From: CAG-488 sp051881315
Lineage (GTDB): Bacteria > Bacillota > Clostridia > Oscillospirales > Acutalibacteraceae
Assembly (NCBI GenBank): GCA_051881315.1
Contig: JBJEPQ010000002.1
Location: 1 to 61,215 of the forward strand
Reading direction: 5' to 3'
DNA length: 61,215 nt
Part shown: piece by piece, positions 23,310 through 32,135 of the stretch
Position numbering within the stretch: the stretch's first letter is position 1
Layout: the number at the start of each line of letters is the position of its first letter
Program-made: the position numbers and the translations under genes
The notes under the pieces: model-generated
What the model was told of the DNA's origin: nothing
Database searches by the model: none
What the model saw: the letters and a program-made list of their open reading frames with translations, nothing else

Positions 23310-24676
23310 GAAATACAACAAGAAGAGCCTTTGTTTTATATTTCGTAATAATTGCGTTCTTTGCAGGTCTCGGATTTATGATATATAATTTCTACGTTCA
23401 CGGTGCGGAATGGACGTCGAACCTCGTCAATCAGCACATATATAGAAACGGCGAGATCTCAAGCGCAGGCACGGTCTTTGACCGCAACGGCACAAAGCTT
23501 GTTTACAGCGAGGACGGAGTGCGAGTTTACAATGACGATAAAACGGTACGCAAGGCGATGCTTCATGCGGTAGGCGACAACTCGTCATTTATTGCAACGG
23601 GCGTTCAGTATGTTTACAGCTCGAAGCTGTCGGGTTACGATTTTGTCAACGGAGTATATAATCTGAAAAAATACAACAGGGGAAACGATATCAACCTCAC
23701 CCTTGACGCAGATATCTGCAAAACGGCTTATCAGGCGATGGACGGCAGAAAGGGTACGATCGCCGTCTATAATTACAAGACGGGCGAGATGGTGTGTATG
23801 GTTTCAACTCCGTCCTACGATCCGCAGAATAAACCGGACGATATCGACGATAATCCCGATGAATACGAGGGAGTTTACCTCAACCGTTTCGTTTCCGGTC
23901 TGTATACTCCCGGCTCGATATTCAAGGTTGTCACGGCGATAAGCGCGATTGAAAATATTCCCGACATCTATTCTCAAACATTTGAATGTACGGGTGAATA
24001 TGCCACGGGTGACGGAAAAATCATCTGTAACGGAGTTCACGGCACGGTGGACTTTGAGGAGGCGCTGAACCATTCCTGTAATTCGGCTTTCGCTCAGATT
24101 GCCATTCAGCTCGGTCAATCGAAGCTTATGCAGACGGCAGGCGAGCTTGGATTTAACACAAAAGAGGATATGGGACAGATCACCGTTTCCGCAAGTAAGT
24201 TTGATGTCAGCAAGACCACCAAAACCGATCTCGGCTGGGCGGGAATAGGTCAGTACACAACCATGGTAAATCCCTACCATATGCTCACTCTTATGGGTGC
24301 GATTGCAAACAACGGAGTTGCGACAAAGCCGTATTTTGTCAAAAATATGGTGTATCCCGACGGCAAGACGGATATAATCGGAAAAAACGAGGTCAACAAA
24401 ACGGTTAATCTTGATCCGCAGATTGCCGCACAGATGAAAAAGCTTCTGCGTTCAAACGTTGTGAACTATTATTCCGACGACACCTTCCCCGGACTTGAAA
24501 TGTGCGGCAAGACAGGAACGGCGGAGGTCGAGGGCGGCTCGCACGCCTGGTTTGTCGGCTTCTCTCAGAGGGAGGACGCACCCTACGCTGTTGTTTGCGT
24601 TGTGGAAAAATCGGGTTCGGGTCTTTCGGTTGCCGGCTCGGTCGTAAACGAAGTTATGCAGGAAGTTTGCGATTGA
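23306..24676 (+). CDS. Class B penicillin-binding protein (transpeptidase)
   Basis: Cross-links peptidoglycan with the SEDS partner encoded just upstream. The 456-residue protein has one N-terminal membrane anchor (residues about 10-30), a short pedestal (ISSAGTVFDRNG), and a transpeptidase domain. The active-site motifs are SxxK in PGSIFKVVTA, SxN in HSCNSAF and KTGTAE. It is compact, like the actinobacterial PbpA type, without PASTA domains. A four-base ATGA overlap couples it to the SEDS gene. Confidence 0.93.
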   Translation: MRNTTRRAFVLYFVIIAFFAGLGFMIYNFYVHGAEWTSNLVNQHIYRNGEISSAGTVFDRNGTKLVYSEDGVRVYNDDKTVRKAMLHAVGDNSSFIATGVQYVYSSKLSGYDFVNGVYNLKKYNRGNDINLTLDADICKTAYQAMDGRKGTIAVYNYKTGEMVCMVSTPSYDPQNKPDDIDDNPDEYEGVYLNRFVSGLYTPGSIFKVVTAISAIENIPDIYSQTFECTGEYATGDGKIICNGVHGTVDFEEALNHSCNSAFAQIAIQLGQSKLMQTAGELGFNTKEDMGQITVSASKFDVSKTTKTDLGWAGIGQYTTMVNPYHMLTLMGAIANNGVATKPYFVKNMVYPDGKTDIIGKNEVNKTVNLDPQIAAQMKKLLRSNVVNYYSDDTFPGLEMCGKTGTAEVEGGSHAWFVGFSQREDAPYAVVCVVEKSGSGLSVAGSVVNEVMQEVCD

Positions 24677-24877
24677 TACAATATATTGTTATTTACTTTT
24701 CATAATATACTAAAATGAAAAAATAATTATGAAAATTTTATGAAAAAGTGAATATATTTCTAAAATAGAATTATAAAAAATAAATTCGTGTTATCATTAG
24801 TACAAAGCGAAGTGTTTCCGAACACTATGCAAAATAAAGCGCATGAAAATGCAAAAAAACAAAAGGAGAGATTTCAC

Positions 24878-25672
24878 ATGAAAAAATTCTTAGCAATTCT
24901 TCTTTCTGTAATTATGATCTTCACACTCGGCGTCGCTGCATTTGCTGAGGGTGAGACAGAAGAAGCTCCGGCAGAGATGCCGGCAAACATCGGCAAGCTC
25001 GAGGGTAAGATCGTTGTTTCTATCGACAACACCTACATTGAGCCGTCACAGTCATATCAGATTCCTATCAGAATCTATGCTGATTATCTTGACAAGCTTC
25101 CTGAGGAGGCAGAGACATTCTACATAGGCACAAACGGAATTGCACTTCTTAACGACATGGACGCAAAGGGCTATGCTACAATCACAAGCATCGAGTGCAC
25201 AGACGCTATCCATGAAGAAAACCGTATCGAAATCGGTTTCAACGAGGAAGTCGGCGACAGCTACTTCACATTCTCAATCAACAAGGATCAGTTCAGCACT
25301 CTCCTCTCAACTCCTGACGAGGGCGTTATCATCGGTTATGTAAACATCGAGACAACAGATCAGGTTCCCGAGGAGTACGGTGTTGACTTCGGTAACATCG
25401 GTATCTTCGGCGGCTACGATCTCGGTTGGACGGTTGACGGTGCTTACGGCACAGCAGGCTATATGGATGCTGACGGTAACTTCACAGAGATCGTTCTTAA
25501 CGGTGACTCTGAAGACGATATCGTTTTTGATACAGCATGCTTCTATCATCAGCCGAAGACTCTCACATGGCAGGAGAGACTTAAGGATTGGGCAAAGCAG
25601 CAGGCTCTTCTCTTCCTCGGATTCTTCATTACTGTACTCAGCGTTCTTGAGGAGTTCCTCAAGCAGGCATAA
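24878..25672 (+). CDS. Secreted protein with C-terminal membrane tail, function unknown
   Basis: A 264-residue protein starting with a clear signal peptide (MKKFLAILLSVIMIFTLGVA, cut near AFA). An acidic stretch (EGETEEAPAEMP) and an all-beta-looking middle region follow (VVSIDNTYIEPSQ, a cohesin- or dockerin-partner-like beginning but not clearly either). A C-terminal hydrophobic segment (LLFLGFFITVLSVLEEFLKQA region) could anchor it. AAAAGGAGAG precedes the ATG at 24878. The gene stands alone with a strong terminator. No enzyme motif is visible. Confidence 0.65.
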   Translation: MKKFLAILLSVIMIFTLGVAAFAEGETEEAPAEMPANIGKLEGKIVVSIDNTYIEPSQSYQIPIRIYADYLDKLPEEAETFYIGTNGIALLNDMDAKGYATITSIECTDAIHEENRIEIGFNEEVGDSYFTFSINKDQFSTLLSTPDEGVIIGYVNIETTDQVPEEYGVDFGNIGIFGGYDLGWTVDGAYGTAGYMDADGNFTEIVLNGDSEDDIVFDTACFYHQPKTLTWQERLKDWAKQQALLFLGFFITVLSVLEEFLKQA

Positions 25673-25694
25673 GTGATTTAAAAATCCAATAATT

Positions 25695-25722
25695 AAAGGA
25701 CGGTTTCGGCCGTCCTTTTTTA
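25695..25722 (+). terminator. Intrinsic terminator of the secreted-protein gene
   Basis: AAAGGACGG and CCGTCCTTT pair around TTTCGG, with a T run following. Confidence 0.92.
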
Positions 25723-25809
25723 TGTTTGAAAATTCACAAAAAATTTGCTTTATTTTGTCGGTATAATAGAGTATAATACCTCTTGTATAAACCATAAGGA
25801 GACGGTGCA

Positions 25810-27885
25810 ATGCTTGATCTTATTAAACGAAACACTCCGAGGATCGCAGATCAGTTTATTCTGAAAACGATCGAATCGGACAACGGATATGACTGCTATG
25901 AGATTTATGCCGAAGATAAAAAGGTTGTGCTTGCAGGTAACTGTGTTCTGAGTCAGGCGATGGCTTATTATGACTATCTCAACAGGTTCCACGGCGTTGT
26001 TATTACAAGCGGAGATTATGATATTTCAACGCTTTCTTCCGCACCCTTGCCTGAGAAAAAAATCTGCCGCACGGTGAAGAAAAAGCTCCGTGCGATGACA
26101 AGCTATGAGAAATTTTCGCTTGAGGGAAATTTCTGGGGCTTTGACCGCTGGGAAAAGGAAATCGACTTTATGGCTATGCACGGAATCAACCGAGCGCTCC
26201 AGCCTGTCGGCTTTGACGGCGTGCTTTTCAGAACGCTGACCGATATCGGTATGCCCGAAAATTTTTGCCTTGAGTTTTCCTCAGGCCCTGCGTTTCTGAT
26301 GAATCAGCTCACGGGCAATATTATGGGAACAAATTCCGTCAACAGCAAAGAATATCTTGACAGAAAAATCACCGTCGGCAAGCTTATCTCCGACCGTGAG
26401 AGAAGTCTCGGCATTGAGCCGATATTTCCTGCCGCTTTGCCGAGCGTTCCGTTCAGCCTGAGAAGGAAATATATCAAGATGGATATATTCAAAGCTCCTA
26501 TGTGGTACAATTTTCCGCCGATATTCTTTATCAGACCGAAGAACGCCTTCTACTCGATATTTAATAAAAAATTCCTGACGATACAGCGTGAGGCTCTCGG
26601 TGAAACTCACAGCTACATTTTCGAGGGAATTTATGAATCCGACAAAAAGGGCTACAACTCCCACCTTACCGATCTCGGCAAAGCCTTGGAGGAAATGCTC
26701 GGTGAGTTTGACGAAGACGCCGTCTGCTATATGCACACAAGCTCGGTCAATGCCGACTTTTTCAAGGAGTGTAAGGGCGAAAGATATATTTTCCTTGACG
26801 ACTGCGGAATGGCGAAAAATTCGAAACTTCTTGACGGAAAAAAATATATCACCGAGCTCAGCGGCAACCGCTACGGCAGGACGGGAATTTACGGCAATGT
26901 TCAAAAAATGTGCGACGATCCTTTCGCCGAGTCTCCGCTCGGAGCTGCGCTGGCATTTGACACATTTGAAATCAATCCCGTTTTCTGCGCGGCGGCTCTT
27001 AAAGCTATGACCGCTGACGGCGGTTTTGACAGAGATGAATTTGTACGGGATTTCTGCCGCAAACGTTACAAGACCGACGCTTTCGGCGATGATATAATTT
27101 CGCTTATCGACCTTTGCGACAGCGACGAGTGCTGCGGCTCGATAATATGCGCCCGACCGTGTACGAACGTCAAGCACACCGCTCCGTTTGATACAATGGA
27201 ACGCAGTTATGATTTTCATAAGCTGTATGACATAGCGAAAAATATTCTCGGCTCCGATGCGAAAAAGATTGACACAATGCGAGCTGACCTCCAGTCGATT
27301 GTCCGCCAGTTTCTTTCCGATCTTGCCTATCCCGTTTATCTCAGGGCAACGGAATTTTTCAGAGAAAAAAATGTCAGAAATTTTGAACAGGCGAGCAACC
27401 TTTTCCTTGAAATCTGCGAGGATATTGACAGACTTCTCAGAACGAGGGAGGAAACGAATTTCTGTACGAAATATGTTGAGGCGCAGGAGCTTGGAAACGG
27501 AAAAGAAGAAAAGGAAGCCTTGCAGATCAACTATCTTCTGCTTCACACGATATGGGGACCGTTCGACCACTCGATACTTTACGACACCGTGTGGAACGAG
27601 TGGGGCGGACTGGTCAAGGATTATTACGAAGCAAGGTGGCATATGTATTACCGCTCCCTTGCCGCTTACTTCGACAACCCCAAGAAGCTAAAGGACAATT
27701 CCAAGAAACAGCCGCTTGACAGGAATGAATACAACGGCTCTTACCAGGCGAAAAGACTTGCGCTTTTTGAGAACAATTTCCTTGAAAACTATATTCCGAG
27801 AAAGACGGGAATAGGCGAGGAAGATACAATCAAAGTCGCAGAGGAATTGCTTGAAAAATATTCAGAGGTTTACACTCAGTTTTAA
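25810..27885 (+). CDS. GH89-like alpha-N-acetylglucosaminidase (divergent)
   Basis: Probably removes alpha-linked N-acetylglucosamine. The 691-residue protein follows the NAGLU order. An N-terminal small domain comes first. Next is the barrel start WEKEIDFMAMHGINRALQPVG, then SGPAFLMNQLTGNIMGTNS. A FEGIYESD segment sits where NAGLU has its acid/base Glu. AFDTFEINPVF sits near the expected nucleophile. A helical C-terminal domain completes it. There is no signal peptide, so it acts on imported sugars, unlike secreted mucin-active relatives. AAGGAGACG precedes the ATG. The gene ends 12 bases before a GH125 mannosidase gene. Catalytic residue assignment is inferred by eye. Confidence 0.72.
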   Translation: MLDLIKRNTPRIADQFILKTIESDNGYDCYEIYAEDKKVVLAGNCVLSQAMAYYDYLNRFHGVVITSGDYDISTLSSAPLPEKKICRTVKKKLRAMTSYEKFSLEGNFWGFDRWEKEIDFMAMHGINRALQPVGFDGVLFRTLTDIGMPENFCLEFSSGPAFLMNQLTGNIMGTNSVNSKEYLDRKITVGKLISDRERSLGIEPIFPAALPSVPFSLRRKYIKMDIFKAPMWYNFPPIFFIRPKNAFYSIFNKKFLTIQREALGETHSYIFEGIYESDKKGYNSHLTDLGKALEEMLGEFDEDAVCYMHTSSVNADFFKECKGERYIFLDDCGMAKNSKLLDGKKYITELSGNRYGRTGIYGNVQKMCDDPFAESPLGAALAFDTFEINPVFCAAALKAMTADGGFDRDEFVRDFCRKRYKTDAFGDDIISLIDLCDSDECCGSIICARPCTNVKHTAPFDTMERSYDFHKLYDIAKNILGSDAKKIDTMRADLQSIVRQFLSDLAYPVYLRATEFFREKNVRNFEQASNLFLEICEDIDRLLRTREETNFCTKYVEAQELGNGKEEKEALQINYLLLHTIWGPFDHSILYDTVWNEWGGLVKDYYEARWHMYYRSLAAYFDNPKKLKDNSKKQPLDRNEYNGSYQAKRLALFENNFLENYIPRKTGIGEEDTIKVAEELLEKYSEVYTQF

Positions 27886-27897
27886 GGAGACTCAGGT

Positions 27898-29181
27898 ATG
27901 AAAAATATCCCCAAATCAGTAACCGAACACATTGACGAGGTCGCAAAAAAGCTTGCAAAAAATCCTAAGCTTGAAAAGCTGTACCGCAACTGCTATCCCA
28001 ATACGCTTGAAACAACTGCGGAGATTATGCCCGACGGCTCAACCTTCCTTTACACGGGCGATATCCCTGCAATGTGGCTGAGAGATTCCACGGCGCAGGT
28101 CACTCACTATCTGCCGCTGACAAAGGACGATCCCGAAATCCGCTCGATAATCAGGGGACTCATTGTCCGTCAGCTTGCCTGCATCAGGATTGATCCGTAT
28201 GCAAACGCTTTCAATATTGAGAGCAACGGTCACGGTCATACTGAGGACGTACCGAAGAACGATCCGTGGGTGTGGGAGAGAAAATATGAGATCGACTCGC
28301 TTTGTTATCCGTTCCGTCTTGCATATCTCTACTGCAAGCAGTCAGGCGACACCTCGATAATTGACGAGGATTTTATCGCAACGGCAAAGACGGTGGTTGA
28401 CCTCTGGATAACCGAACAGCACCATTTTGAAAAATCTCCCTACACTTTCCGGCGTTTCAATACAAGATGGATCGACACACTCCAAAACGGCGGCAAGGGC
28501 TATCCCGTCAATTTCACGGGAATGACATGGAGCGGCTTCCGTCCGAGCGACGACAGCTGTACTTTCGGATATCTGATTGCATCAAATATGTTTGCCGCCG
28601 TAGTGTTGAGATATATGGACGAGCTTCTGAGTGAACAGGGAATTGACGACGAAGAATTTTTGACAAAGATCAGAAATCTCCGTGAGGAGATAGAATACGG
28701 AATAAGGACCTACGGAACTTATCTTCACCCGAAATACGGCAGGATCTTTGCCTGCGAAACCGACGGCTTCGGCAACTATGTCCTTGCAGATGACGCAAAC
28801 GTGCCGAGCCTTCTGAGTGCGCCTTACCTCGGCTACTGTGATGTCAACGATCCCGTTTATGTAAACACGAGAAAGTTTATTCTCAGCTCCGATAACCCGT
28901 TCTTCTTCTCAGGCAAGGAGGGAGCAGGCGTTGGCAGTCCGCACACGCCGAAAAACTTTATCTGGCATATCGCCCTTTCCATGCAGGGACTTACCTCGAC
29001 CGATCCCGAGGAGATCAAAGGACTTATTGATCTGCTCGTTGCGACCGACGCCGACACAGGCTATATGCACGAGGGCTTTAATGCCGACGACGCTTCCGAC
29101 TTCACACGCCCGTGGTTTGCGTGGTCAAATTCAATCTTTGCTGAGTTTGTTGAATCTGCTCTCGATAAGGGAGTAATATAA
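27898..29181 (+). CDS. Exo-alpha-1,6-mannosidase, GH125
   Basis: A metal-independent inverting mannosidase removing alpha-1,6-mannose, as in N-glycan cores. The 427-residue (alpha/alpha)6-barrel protein matches the former DUF1237 family throughout. Marks are YTGDIPAMWLRDSTAQ, NAFNIESNGHGH, WERKYEIDSLCYP, TGMTWSGFRPSDDSC, FACETDGFGN, DDANVPSLLSAPYLGY and FNADDASDFTRPWFAW. AAGGAGACTC precedes the ATG. It has no signal peptide and lies in an operon with the GH89-like gene, pointing to cytosolic trimming of imported host-glycan fragments. Confidence 0.92.
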   Translation: MKNIPKSVTEHIDEVAKKLAKNPKLEKLYRNCYPNTLETTAEIMPDGSTFLYTGDIPAMWLRDSTAQVTHYLPLTKDDPEIRSIIRGLIVRQLACIRIDPYANAFNIESNGHGHTEDVPKNDPWVWERKYEIDSLCYPFRLAYLYCKQSGDTSIIDEDFIATAKTVVDLWITEQHHFEKSPYTFRRFNTRWIDTLQNGGKGYPVNFTGMTWSGFRPSDDSCTFGYLIASNMFAAVVLRYMDELLSEQGIDDEEFLTKIRNLREEIEYGIRTYGTYLHPKYGRIFACETDGFGNYVLADDANVPSLLSAPYLGYCDVNDPVYVNTRKFILSSDNPFFFSGKEGAGVGSPHTPKNFIWHIALSMQGLTSTDPEEIKGLIDLLVATDADTGYMHEGFNADDASDFTRPWFAWSNSIFAEFVESALDKGVI

Positions 29182-29187
29182 AAAATC

Positions 29188-29222
29188 AGCCTCATCCTGA
29201 CAAAAAGTCGGGGTGAGGCTTT
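29188..29222 (+). terminator. Intrinsic terminator of the GH89-GH125 operon
   Basis: AGCCTCATCCTGAC and GTCGGGGTGAGGCT pair around AAAAA, followed by a short T-rich run. Confidence 0.8.
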
Positions 29223-29262
29223 GTTTACATCGTAAACATTTTTTATTATTTCAATTTTCCTA

Positions 29263-29291
29263 TTGTAATTTAAACAAAATGAATGTATAAT
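29263..29291 (+). promoter_or_regulatory. Promoter of the Nudix gene
   Basis: TTGTAA at 29263-29268, a 17-base spacer and TATAAT at 29286-29291. Confidence 0.65.
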
Positions 29292-29350
29292 GTTACGGTA
29301 AATTGAATGCGGGCGAAAAAACAATGTATTTTGTTGCGTCTGCGGTAAAT

Positions 29351-29371
29351 CCGTGTACATTCGGTACACGG
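29351..29371 (+). promoter_or_regulatory. Leader hairpin next to the ribosome site of the Nudix gene
   Basis: CCGTGTAC and GTACACGG form a perfect 8-bp stem with a five-base loop. GGAGGAG starts two bases later. It may influence ribosome access. Confidence 0.5.
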
Positions 29372-29387
29372 TGGAGGAGTTAAGAAC

Positions 29388-30128
29388 ATGCTTGGAAAAT
29401 ATGTTCGTATCAAGGTGACTCATCCGATCCATTCTTACAGCAATGAACAGGGCTTTACCTATGAGCTTAACTACGGTGAGGTCGAGGGGGCTAAACAGTT
29501 CAACGCCTCTGTCAAAGGTGCGTTTATCATGGGGATCAATCATCCCGTCCGCAGCTTTGACGGCAGGGTTGTCGGCGTTGTCAGGTATGACGGCAGCAAT
29601 GAAATAGATTGGGTTGTGGCACCGAAGAGTACAAGATTTATTAACATTGACATTGCAAACGGAATTGATTTTGCAGTCAGGGATAAGAAGCATACGCTTG
29701 AATGTCTTTATGAGCGTTCCTGCGGAGCCGTTGTTTACAGAAACATCGGCGGAATGATCCGTTTCCTGCTCATCAAGAACAGACGAAGCGCTCATTGGGG
29801 TTTCCCGAAAGGACACGTTGAGCAGGGCGAAAATGATTTTCAGACCGCTTACCGTGAGGTTCTTGAGGAGACGGGTATCAGAATTACCATTCATCCCGAT
29901 TTTATCACCAAAAGCCAATATACAATTCAAGGCAAGGTGGAGAAAAACGTAAACATCTTTCTCGCCGCAACTCAGGATACTCAGACGATTATCCAAAAGG
30001 AAGAGATTGAGGACTATATCTGGCTCGGCTACGAAAAGGCTCTCAGCAAGCTGAGGTTTGAAAACGACAGGAATATTCTTGCCAAGGCTTATGAATATCT
30101 TCAAAATAAAAAGATTATAACGGAGTGA
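29388..30128 (+). CDS. Nudix hydrolase fused to a pyrophosphatase-like N-terminal domain
   Basis: A 246-residue two-domain protein. Residues 1-100 resemble inorganic pyrophosphatase (VTHPIHSY, YELNYGEVEG, VVGVVRYDG and WVVAP). The acidic metal site of that fold is replaced, with GAFIMG where DAYILG-like residues are usual. Residues about 108-240 are a Nudix domain with a complete box: G at 144, then GHVEQGEN and REVLEETGI. The Nudix half resembles Ap4A/MutT-type diphosphatases. AGGAGGAG region precedes the ATG. The fusion suggests a nucleotide-housekeeping role with a non-catalytic first domain. Confidence 0.8.
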   Translation: MLGKYVRIKVTHPIHSYSNEQGFTYELNYGEVEGAKQFNASVKGAFIMGINHPVRSFDGRVVGVVRYDGSNEIDWVVAPKSTRFINIDIANGIDFAVRDKKHTLECLYERSCGAVVYRNIGGMIRFLLIKNRRSAHWGFPKGHVEQGENDFQTAYREVLEETGIRITIHPDFITKSQYTIQGKVEKNVNIFLAATQDTQTIIQKEEIEDYIWLGYEKALSKLRFENDRNILAKAYEYLQNKKIITE

Positions 30129-30133
30129 TTAAA

Positions 30134-30634
30134 ATGACAGAATCAATAATTCAGTCTATTACGGTGTTTTTTCAAGACAAAATACCGAATGAACTGACGG
30201 TTTTCATTATTTCCTTGCTCCCGATTCTTGAGCTCAGGGGCGGCCTGATAGCCGCAAAGCTTCTGGATATGGATGTAATACGGGCGTTTGCGATATGCTA
30301 TGTCGGAAATATGTTTCCGATCCCGTTCATTCTTCTTTTCCTGCGTAAGGTTTTCGAGCTGATGAAAAGAACAAAGCATCTCGGTAAAATTGTTCGCAAG
30401 CTTGAAAGCAAGGCAGAGAAGCATCGGCACACCATTGAGAAATACGGAGCGTGGGGACTTCTCCTGCTCGTTGCCATTCCTCTGCCCGGAACAGGCGGCT
30501 GGACAGGCGCTCTTGTTGCCGATATTATGGATATAAGAATAAAAAAATCTCTCCCGATCATCGCCCTCGGCGTTCTGATCGCAGGTTTTATTGTCGGCGC
30601 ATTGTTCTACGGTCTGCTTGGCAATGTAATATAA
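30134..30634 (+). CDS. Small integral membrane protein, Sm_multidrug_ex (COG2426) family
   Basis: A 166-residue protein with four to five membrane segments. Family marks are LPILELRGGLIAAKLL near the N-terminus, GNMFPIPFILLFLRKVF, and the YGAWGLLLLVAIPLPGTGGW segment with a PLPGTG motif. The family name implies drug export but the activity is not established. The ATG at 30134 follows CGGAG and starts six bases after the Nudix stop, so the two genes are cotranscribed. A terminator follows. Confidence 0.8.
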   Translation: MTESIIQSITVFFQDKIPNELTVFIISLLPILELRGGLIAAKLLDMDVIRAFAICYVGNMFPIPFILLFLRKVFELMKRTKHLGKIVRKLESKAEKHRHTIEKYGAWGLLLLVAIPLPGTGGWTGALVADIMDIRIKKSLPIIALGVLIAGFIVGALFYGLLGNVI

Positions 30635-30639
30635 ATATA

Positions 30640-30668
30640 ACGGACAGGTTTTTGCCTGCCCGTTTTTT
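30640..30668 (+). terminator. Intrinsic terminator before pyrH
   Basis: CGGACAGG and CCTGCCCG pair around a T-rich loop and are followed by six T residues. Confidence 0.88.
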
Positions 30669-30794
30669 ATGTCTGAAAATAAATTTGAATTTTTCGTGAA
30701 AAATATCATTTTCTACTTTACAGAACAGCCGTTTTAAAGTAAAATATATACGATATGATCTGATTGCTATAATCAGGCAGTGGGGGTATTCTAT

Positions 30795-31493
30795 ATGTAT
30801 AAAAGAATTCTGCTCAAGCTCAGCGGTGAGGTTCTTGCCGGCGAGCAGGGACACGGAATTGATTTCGACATGGTGACCGACGTATGCAAGTATGTCAAAA
30901 GGGTTGCCGATATGGGCGTTCAGGTCGGACTGGTTGTCGGCGGCGGCAACTTCTGGAGAGGAAGAAGCAGCGGAACGATGAACCGCACGAGAGCCGACAA
31001 TATGGGAATGCTCGCAACGGTTATGAACTCGCTTGCTCTTTGCGAGGCTCTTGAACAGCTCGGCGTTAAGGCGAGGGTTATGTCTGCGATCGGTATGCAG
31101 CCGATAGCGGAACAGTATGTTGCAAGAGATGCTGTTGCACATCTCAATGACGGCGAGGTTGTGATCTTCGGCTGCGGCACGGGCTGCCCATTCTTCTCGA
31201 CCGACACAACGGCGGCGCTCAGAGCGGCAGAGATCGAAGCAGATGTTATTTTCAAGGCAACCAATGTTGACGGTGTTTTCGATAAGGATCCGAATAAGTT
31301 TGACGACGCTGTCAAGTACGATACCCTTACCCATTCCGAGGTTCTTGCCAAGGGCTTAAAGGTAATGGACAGCACGGCGGCTTCGCTTTGCAGGGACAAT
31401 TCGATTGATATTCTCGTTTTCAATCTTTCCGATCCCGAAAATATTATCAGAGCCGTCAACGGCGAAAACATAGGCACACTTGTTAAAGAATAA
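30795..31493 (+). CDS. pyrH: UMP kinase
   Basis: Phosphorylates UMP to UDP at the head of pyrimidine nucleotide synthesis. The 232-residue amino-acid-kinase fold shows KRILLKLSGE, VVGGGNFWRGR, ADNMGMLATVMN and the TDTTAALRAAEI region. The ATG at 30795 follows GTGGGGGT. Here it begins the essential-gene cluster; the usual upstream rpsB-tsf pair is not present. frr follows after 24 bases. Confidence 0.96.
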   Translation: MYKRILLKLSGEVLAGEQGHGIDFDMVTDVCKYVKRVADMGVQVGLVVGGGNFWRGRSSGTMNRTRADNMGMLATVMNSLALCEALEQLGVKARVMSAIGMQPIAEQYVARDAVAHLNDGEVVIFGCGTGCPFFSTDTTAALRAAEIEADVIFKATNVDGVFDKDPNKFDDAVKYDTLTHSEVLAKGLKVMDSTAASLCRDNSIDILVFNLSDPENIIRAVNGENIGTLVKE

Positions 31494-31517
31494 ATATATC
31501 AGTGAGGAGAGTTTTTT

Positions 31518-32072
31518 ATGAAAGAAGTTTACAGCAATACCAGAGAAAAAATGACAAAGACCGTATCAGTTCTTAATAAGGACTATGCGGCGGTAAGAGC
31601 AGGACGTGCAAATCCCGGTGTACTCGACAAGATTCTTGTTGACTATTACGGAGTTCCGACGCCGATCAATCAGATGGCGGCAATCTCGGTTTCCGAGGCT
31701 CGAATCCTTGTTATTCAGCCGTGGGATAAGTCAACTCTTAACCCGATCTACAAGGCAATTCAGGCTTCCGACATCGGCATCAATCCGCAGAACGACGGTT
31801 CCGTTATCCGCCTGACCTTCCCTCAGCTTACAGAGGACAGACGTAAGGAGCTTGTTAAGGACATCAAGAAGATGGCGGAGGACTCAAAGGTTGCTATCCG
31901 TTCCATTCGCCGTGATGCGATTGACAAGATCAAAAAGATGCAGAAGGCTTCGGAGATCACAGAGGACGACCTCAAGAACGGCGAAGACGAGCTTCAGAAG
32001 ATTACAGATGAATTTATCAAGGAGATTGACTCCGCCGCTTCGGCAAAAGAAAAGGAAGTTATGTCAATATAA
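31518..32072 (+). CDS. frr: Ribosome recycling factor
   Basis: Splits post-termination ribosomes together with EF-G. The 184-residue protein has the canonical two domains: VRAGRANPGVLDKILVDYYG, then the beta domain (VSEARILVIQPWDKS), then the long helix (RRDAIDKIKKM). The length matches the family. GTGAGGAGAG precedes the ATG. It is cotranscribed with pyrH. Confidence 0.97.
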   Translation: MKEVYSNTREKMTKTVSVLNKDYAAVRAGRANPGVLDKILVDYYGVPTPINQMAAISVSEARILVIQPWDKSTLNPIYKAIQASDIGINPQNDGSVIRLTFPQLTEDRRKELVKDIKKMAEDSKVAIRSIRRDAIDKIKKMQKASEITEDDLKNGEDELQKITDEFIKEIDSAASAKEKEVMSI

Positions 32073-32135
32073 TCCGCAGATCGTTTACAGGCAGGCTTTC
32101 ACGGTCTGCCTGTTGTCAATAAAGGAGAACCCGAT

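Noticed and set aside
26281..27642. Open frame of 453 codons antisense to the GH89-like gene
   Set aside because: Same shadow effect; there is no start signal and no family resemblance.
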